This document shows, one piece after another, positions 5,189 to 5,685 of a DNA stretch of 5,685 nt. Source of the DNA: Rubrivivax sp. (GTDB lineage: Bacteria; Pseudomonadota; Gammaproteobacteria; Burkholderiales; Burkholderiaceae_C); assembly GCA_027484885.1 (NCBI GenBank), contig JAIXSD010000609.1, positions 1-5,685 of the forward strand, read 5' to 3'. The stretch's first letter is position 1, and the number at the start of each line of letters is the position of its first letter. The translations under genes were made by a program, and so were the position numbers. The notes beneath the pieces are model-generated. The model saw only the letters and a list, made by a program, of their open reading frames with translations. It had not been told where the DNA came from and did not search any database.

Positions 5189-5192
5189 AAAG

Positions 5193-5685
5193 ATGAAGAA
5201 CGCAATCCAGTCCTTTGCCATCGCAAGCCTTGGCTTGGCTCTCGCAGGCGCCGCCCACGCTGGCCCCGTCCATGTTGGCGTGATGAACGGCGGCGGCTTC
5301 GGCGGCGTCAATGGCTTTGCCAACACGGCACAGCAAGGCCTGCAGTCTTCGACCCTGGGCTTTGTCAACAGCGGGTTTCAAGTCCAGGCCGGCGACATAG
5401 TGCAAGTCACGGCAAGCGGCATCCTGTGCTTGAGCGGCAATGCGGGCTGTGGCGACGCGAACGGGCAAACGATGCCGGGTCTTGGCTTCGGGACTGCGCA
5501 CTACACGGGGCTGAACAATCTCTTCGGCGCCTTGGTCGGCAGCATTGTTGGCGACGACAGTGGCAACTTCCAGCCCTTTGATGCCGCCGATGTGGCAAAC
5601 GGCATCTCGCAAAGCTCCTTGTTCGCTCTCGGTGCGAGCGTGCAGTTCACAGCGACCCGCAGCGGCCGCCTCTACCTGGGTGTGA
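5193..5685 (+). CDS. Secreted LecA/PA-IL-like lectin-domain protein, 3' end cut off
   Basis: 164 codons are visible, and the frame is still open at the window edge. Residues 1-23 (MKNAIQSFAIASLGLALAGA then AHA) are a clear Sec signal peptide, with cleavage expected after AHA. The rest is Gly/Ala/Asn-rich and beta-like. The order of GFQVQAGDIVQVTASGIL (61-78), a Cys pair (79, 86), LFGALVGSIVG (110-120) and the final TRSGRLYLGV (155-164) follows the plan of PA-IL (LecA), the galactose-binding lectin. In that family this last stretch is followed by a calcium-binding ND...NNSGSF segment, which here lies beyond the window. A sorting tail such as PEP-CTERM may also follow and cannot be tested. The ATG at 5193 is the only usable start, because a TGA at 5169-5171 closes the frame upstream. 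An RpoN promoter precedes it, with no partner gene in the window. Confidence 0.75.
   Translation, partial: MKNAIQSFAIASLGLALAGAAHAGPVHVGVMNGGGFGGVNGFANTAQQGLQSSTLGFVNSGFQVQAGDIVQVTASGILCLSGNAGCGDANGQTMPGLGFGTAHYTGLNNLFGALVGSIVGDDSGNFQPFDAADVANGISQSSLFALGASVQFTATRSGRLYLGV

Noticed and set aside
5022..5612. Minus-strand 196-codon frame across the lectin-like gene and its promoter
   Set aside because: It runs antisense through a clear signal-peptide gene and an RpoN promoter, and its translation has no recognisable domain.

Overview
The window reads as high-GC chromosomal DNA of a proteobacterium, most likely a betaproteobacterium of the Burkholderiales. That placement rests on overall gene character (EAL protein end, YqiK-type flotillin, LprI/MliC-type lysozyme inhibitor, a sigma-54 promoter before a secreted lectin-like protein) and is inference; no rRNA or other taxonomic marker is present.

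Layout: (1) Bases 2-151 on the plus strand are the last 49 codons of an EAL-domain (cyclic-di-GMP phosphodiesterase family) protein. It converges on (2) a tight four-gene minus-strand operon spanning 179-3756. In transcription order the operon encodes a ribbon-helix-helix-like protein (3756-3235), a PspA/IM30-family coiled-coil protein (3233-2547), a YqiJ-like membrane protein with a C-terminal OB-fold-like region (2550-1918) and a YqiK-type flotillin (1882-179). The junctions are a 1-nt gap, a 4-nt ATGA overlap and a 35-nt gap. The operon looks like an envelope or membrane-integrity module. Its putative promoter (3797-3824) has an 18-bp perfect palindrome filling the spacer between -35 and -10, the kind of site a ribbon-helix-helix repressor would bind, so the first gene is probably the autoregulator.

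(3) Just upstream, 3856-4038 on the minus strand holds what looks like the decayed C-terminal end of an FAD-linked oxidase. It is interrupted by an in-frame TAA and followed by an intact intrinsic terminator whose T-rich tail runs into the operon's -35 box. (4) At 4079-4729 on the plus strand is a secreted two-domain protein, an LprI/DUF1311-type N-terminal domain fused to an MliC-type lysozyme-inhibitor domain.

(5) Bases 4730-5090 hold no convincing gene. They contain a doubtful 84-codon ORF that overlaps the previous stop as TGATG, and two hairpins. (6) A near-consensus sigma-54 (-24/-12) promoter at 5091-5106 precedes a leader with a G8 tract and a six-codon mini-ORF, then a secreted protein (from 5193) with a LecA/PA-IL-like fold. 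That gene runs off the window at codon 164.

The common theme is the cell envelope: membrane-stress scaffolding (PspA, flotillin), defence against host or predator lysozyme, and a secreted lectin-like product under sigma-54 control. The most novel-looking points are the palindrome-in-promoter design of the PspA/flotillin operon and the sigma-54 control region of the lectin-like gene.
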